Source: Clostridiaceae bacterium (GTDB taxonomy: Bacteria > Bacillota > Clostridia > Saccharofermentanales > DTU023). Taken from it: 6,156 bases of DNA. The stretch's first letter is position 1; each line of letters opens with the position of its first letter. Shown one piece after another: positions 4,474 to 6,156 of this stretch. Both the position numbers and the translations under genes were made by a program. The stretch is taken from contig JAAYEX010000225.1 of the NCBI GenBank assembly GCA_012728535.1, positions 1 through 6,156 on the forward strand, in the 5' to 3' direction. The notes below the pieces were generated by a model. That model had not been told where the DNA came from. It saw only the letters and a list, made by a program, of their open reading frames with translations, and made no database searches.

Positions 4474-5895
4474 TTGCCGAACTTCTTTTCGGAAATAGGT
4501 GAGTTTTTCAGCGGCATCTGGCAGAGTATGACGGACGGTCTGCTATTTTTAGGCGGCCCGCTTGATATGTTTGTTTCATCTTTAGATATTCTGATCACAA
4601 CCCTGGTTTTCTACTTCATTCTTAAATTGTTTCGCGACTCAAGAGCCTGGCAGCTTCTACGGGGCATTCTGCTGATCATAGCCTTTGCCATAGTGACCAG
4701 TTTTCTCGGCCTTAATACCATAAGCTTTCTTTTTAACAATACAATTTCCATTTTAGCGATTGCAGTCCTGATCATCTTCCAGCCGGAACTGCGGAAAACC
4801 CTGGAGAAATTGGGGCGAAACCGTCTGGTTAAGTACATTTCTCCCAGGGAAAGAGGTAATGCTGTCGATCCCGGCACACGGCAGTTGATAGAGTCCATCG
4901 TTTCAGCCTGGGATTCAATGAGCAAAACCAGAACCGGGGCTCTGATAATAATAGAACGCTCAACGCGGCTGGGTGAATTGCAATCACAGGAAAATGCTGT
5001 TCAGGTGGATTCAGGGGTTTCTACAACCTTGTTGAAGCAGATTTTCTATACCGGTTCACCTTTGCATGACGGGGCAGTTTTAATCCGTGACGACCGCATA
5101 GCGGCAGCCAGGATCCACGTACCCTTGTCGGATGCTTATCACCTGCGCCATGAATTCGGGACCAGACATCGGGCAGCTGTCGGCGCCAGCGAACTGGGCG
5201 ATGCTATAGCTGTTGCCGTGTCAGAGGAAAGAGGTACCATCAGCCTGGCGATTGAAGGCAGGTTGTTTGAACTGGCCAATGCAGATTCTTTGCGCAGCCA
5301 GCTGAACCGTCTGCTTATGCCCGAAGGCCATGGAGCAAAACGCAATTTCAAAGAATGGCTGCAAGATCTTTTCATCAAAGATGAGGAAGATAAACTGGAG
5401 CAGGATGAAGCCGCTCCTGATGATGCAATCGGGGACGAGGCTCGAAGCCCGGAAGCCGGAAGAAGGAAGCGCAGCCGCAGTCATAGAACTGAACGTGGAG
5501 CTTTGCTTAAACAACAACGTTTCGGCCTGGCAGTTTTCTCCTTTATTCTGGCATTCTTTTTTTGGCTCTATGTTCAGGTCACAATCGATCCGGTCACAAC
5601 CAGCTCATTCAGTGTCCCTCTCACATATCAGGGTGTTGAAGCGGCTGCTGAAAAAGGATTCGGCATTCAAGGCTATCCGGTAAGTGATATTCAAATAATT
5701 TTAAGAGGCCGTACTGAGCTTTTGAACGATATATCTGTTACAGACCTTACGGCCTATATTGACATCAGCGATCTTGATCGTACAGGTGTGGTAGAATTAC
5801 CTGTCGAGATTCAAACTGATACTCTGCTATATACGAAGACTGAAACCGTTTTGCCGGGTTCAGTACGGGTTAATGTATACGAGCTTCAACCCTGA
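4474..5895 (+). CDS. cdaA: CdaA diadenylate cyclase fused to a CdaR-like YbbR domain
   Basis: This 473-residue membrane enzyme makes c-di-AMP from two ATP. Three hydrophobic helices (about 34-53, 62-79, 85-102) end in the FQPELR motif (102-107), as in CdaA. The cytoplasmic DisA_N cyclase domain (about 125-280) has both catalytic signatures, DGA (199-201, in LHDGAVLIRDD) and RHR (231-233, in GTRHRAAVG), plus SEERGTIS (250-257). The frame then continues where CdaA normally ends: a linker (284-347), acidic at 303-322 and basic at 330-341, a fourth helix (350-367), and one YbbR domain (about 370-470) of the kind repeated in CdaR. The inferred topology is cyclase inside, YbbR outside, and the basic cluster before helix 4 fits the positive-inside rule. 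In Bacillus- and Listeria-type operons CdaA and CdaR are separate genes before glmM, and here they are one. The gene ends in three consecutive in-frame stops (5893-5901) and glmM starts 14 bases later. Confidence 0.95.
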   Translation: MPNFFSEIGEFFSGIWQSMTDGLLFLGGPLDMFVSSLDILITTLVFYFILKLFRDSRAWQLLRGILLIIAFAIVTSFLGLNTISFLFNNTISILAIAVLIIFQPELRKTLEKLGRNRLVKYISPRERGNAVDPGTRQLIESIVSAWDSMSKTRTGALIIIERSTRLGELQSQENAVQVDSGVSTTLLKQIFYTGSPLHDGAVLIRDDRIAAARIHVPLSDAYHLRHEFGTRHRAAVGASELGDAIAVAVSEERGTISLAIEGRLFELANADSLRSQLNRLLMPEGHGAKRNFKEWLQDLFIKDEEDKLEQDEAAPDDAIGDEARSPEAGRRKRSRSHRTERGALLKQQRFGLAVFSFILAFFFWLYVQVTIDPVTTSSFSVPLTYQGVEAAAEKGFGIQGYPVSDIQIILRGRTELLNDISVTDLTAYIDISDLDRTGVVELPVEIQTDTLLYTKTETVLPGSVRVNVYELQP

Positions 5896-5909
5896 TAATA
5901 AGAGGAAAC

Positions 5910-6156
5910 ATGTCTAGATTATTCGGAACAGATGGTGTTCGCGGTGTCGCGAACAGAGAATTAACGCCGGAGTTGGCGTACAGACTGGGTTACGCAGCAG
6001 CCCATATCCTGACTGACAGAAGTATGGGAAGACCACGTGTTGTTGTGGGAGAAGATACCAGAGTATCCCGCGGTATGCTGGCCTCAGCCATTGTAGCGGG
6101 ACTTTGTTCAGCCGGAGCTGATGCCATTGAATGTGGAATAGTACCTACCCCTGCAG
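5910..6156 (+). CDS. glmM: Phosphoglucosamine mutase, N-terminal fragment
   Basis: The first 82 codons of GlmM are present; the gene runs off the right edge. The enzyme converts glucosamine-6-phosphate to glucosamine-1-phosphate for UDP-GlcNAc and peptidoglycan synthesis. The start MSRLFGTDGVRGVANRELTPELA is the family hallmark, broken here only by normal substitutions, and VVVGEDTRVSRGML (44-57) matches the conserved GRDTRISG region with Glu and Arg replacing the usual Arg and Gly. The catalytic phosphoserine loop (SASHNP) lies beyond the window. ATG at 5910 has AGAGG (5901-5905) four bases upstream, overlapping the last of the tandem stop codons, so translation is probably coupled to the cyclase gene. 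In other Firmicutes, GlmM binds CdaA and lowers its activity. Confidence 0.97.
   Translation, partial: MSRLFGTDGVRGVANRELTPELAYRLGYAAAHILTDRSMGRPRVVVGEDTRVSRGMLASAIVAGLCSAGADAIECGIVPTPA

Noticed and set aside
5330..5683. Alternative + frame through the CdaA linker, considered as evidence of a frameshift between separate cdaA and cdaR
   Set aside because: Its product shows no YbbR or cyclase features, whereas the main frame runs smoothly from cyclase to helix to YbbR, so the fusion does not depend on a frameshift.

Overview
The window looks like a chromosomal housekeeping segment from a Gram-positive anaerobe of the Bacillota, probably a clostridial lineage. The evidence is strong purine-rich Shine-Dalgarno sites, GTG and TTG starts, a moderate G+C content by eye, an uridine-kinase-like P-loop protein of the type seen in clostridia, and above all a c-di-AMP synthase gene directly upstream of glmM. 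That arrangement matches the cdaA-cdaR-glmM operon of Firmicutes. I cannot place the species. All genes read on the + strand, and I see no mobile element, CRISPR array, tRNA or rRNA.

Layout. (1) 1-336 is the C-terminal end of a TrkH/KtrB-type potassium transporter, followed by a probable intrinsic terminator. (2) 460-1125 is an unrecognised single-pass membrane protein with a basic cytoplasmic head and a Thr/Glu/Pro-rich external tail. (3) 1185-2177 is a stand-alone uridine-kinase-like nucleoside kinase. (4) A 195-base gap carries two clean palindromes. (5) 2373-2690 is thioredoxin. (6) 2745-4301 is the bifunctional NAD(P)H-hydrate repair enzyme (epimerase plus dehydratase). (7) A 172-base gap holds an extended -10 promoter flanked by two near-identical operator-like repeats. 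(8) 4474-5895 is a diadenylate cyclase of the CdaA type joined in one reading frame to a fourth membrane helix and one YbbR domain. (9) From 5910 to the window end is the start of glmM.

The main discovery is the gene at 4474-5895. In the usual Firmicutes operon, CdaA (cyclase) and its membrane regulator CdaR (YbbR repeats) are separate proteins. Here they form one 473-residue polypeptide, with the cyclase on the cytoplasmic side, an acidic-then-basic linker, a membrane crossing and a single extracytoplasmic YbbR domain. This hard-wires an external sensor or regulatory domain to c-di-AMP synthesis. GlmM, which makes a peptidoglycan precursor and is known in other Firmicutes to bind CdaA, follows after 14 bases. 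The potassium transporter at the other end of the window belongs to a class of systems commonly controlled by c-di-AMP, so the neighbourhood joins K+ transport, c-di-AMP and cell-wall precursor supply. A functional link across the roughly 4 kb between them is inference. The trxA and nnr genes add redox and cofactor-repair functions and probably share a transcript with each other.
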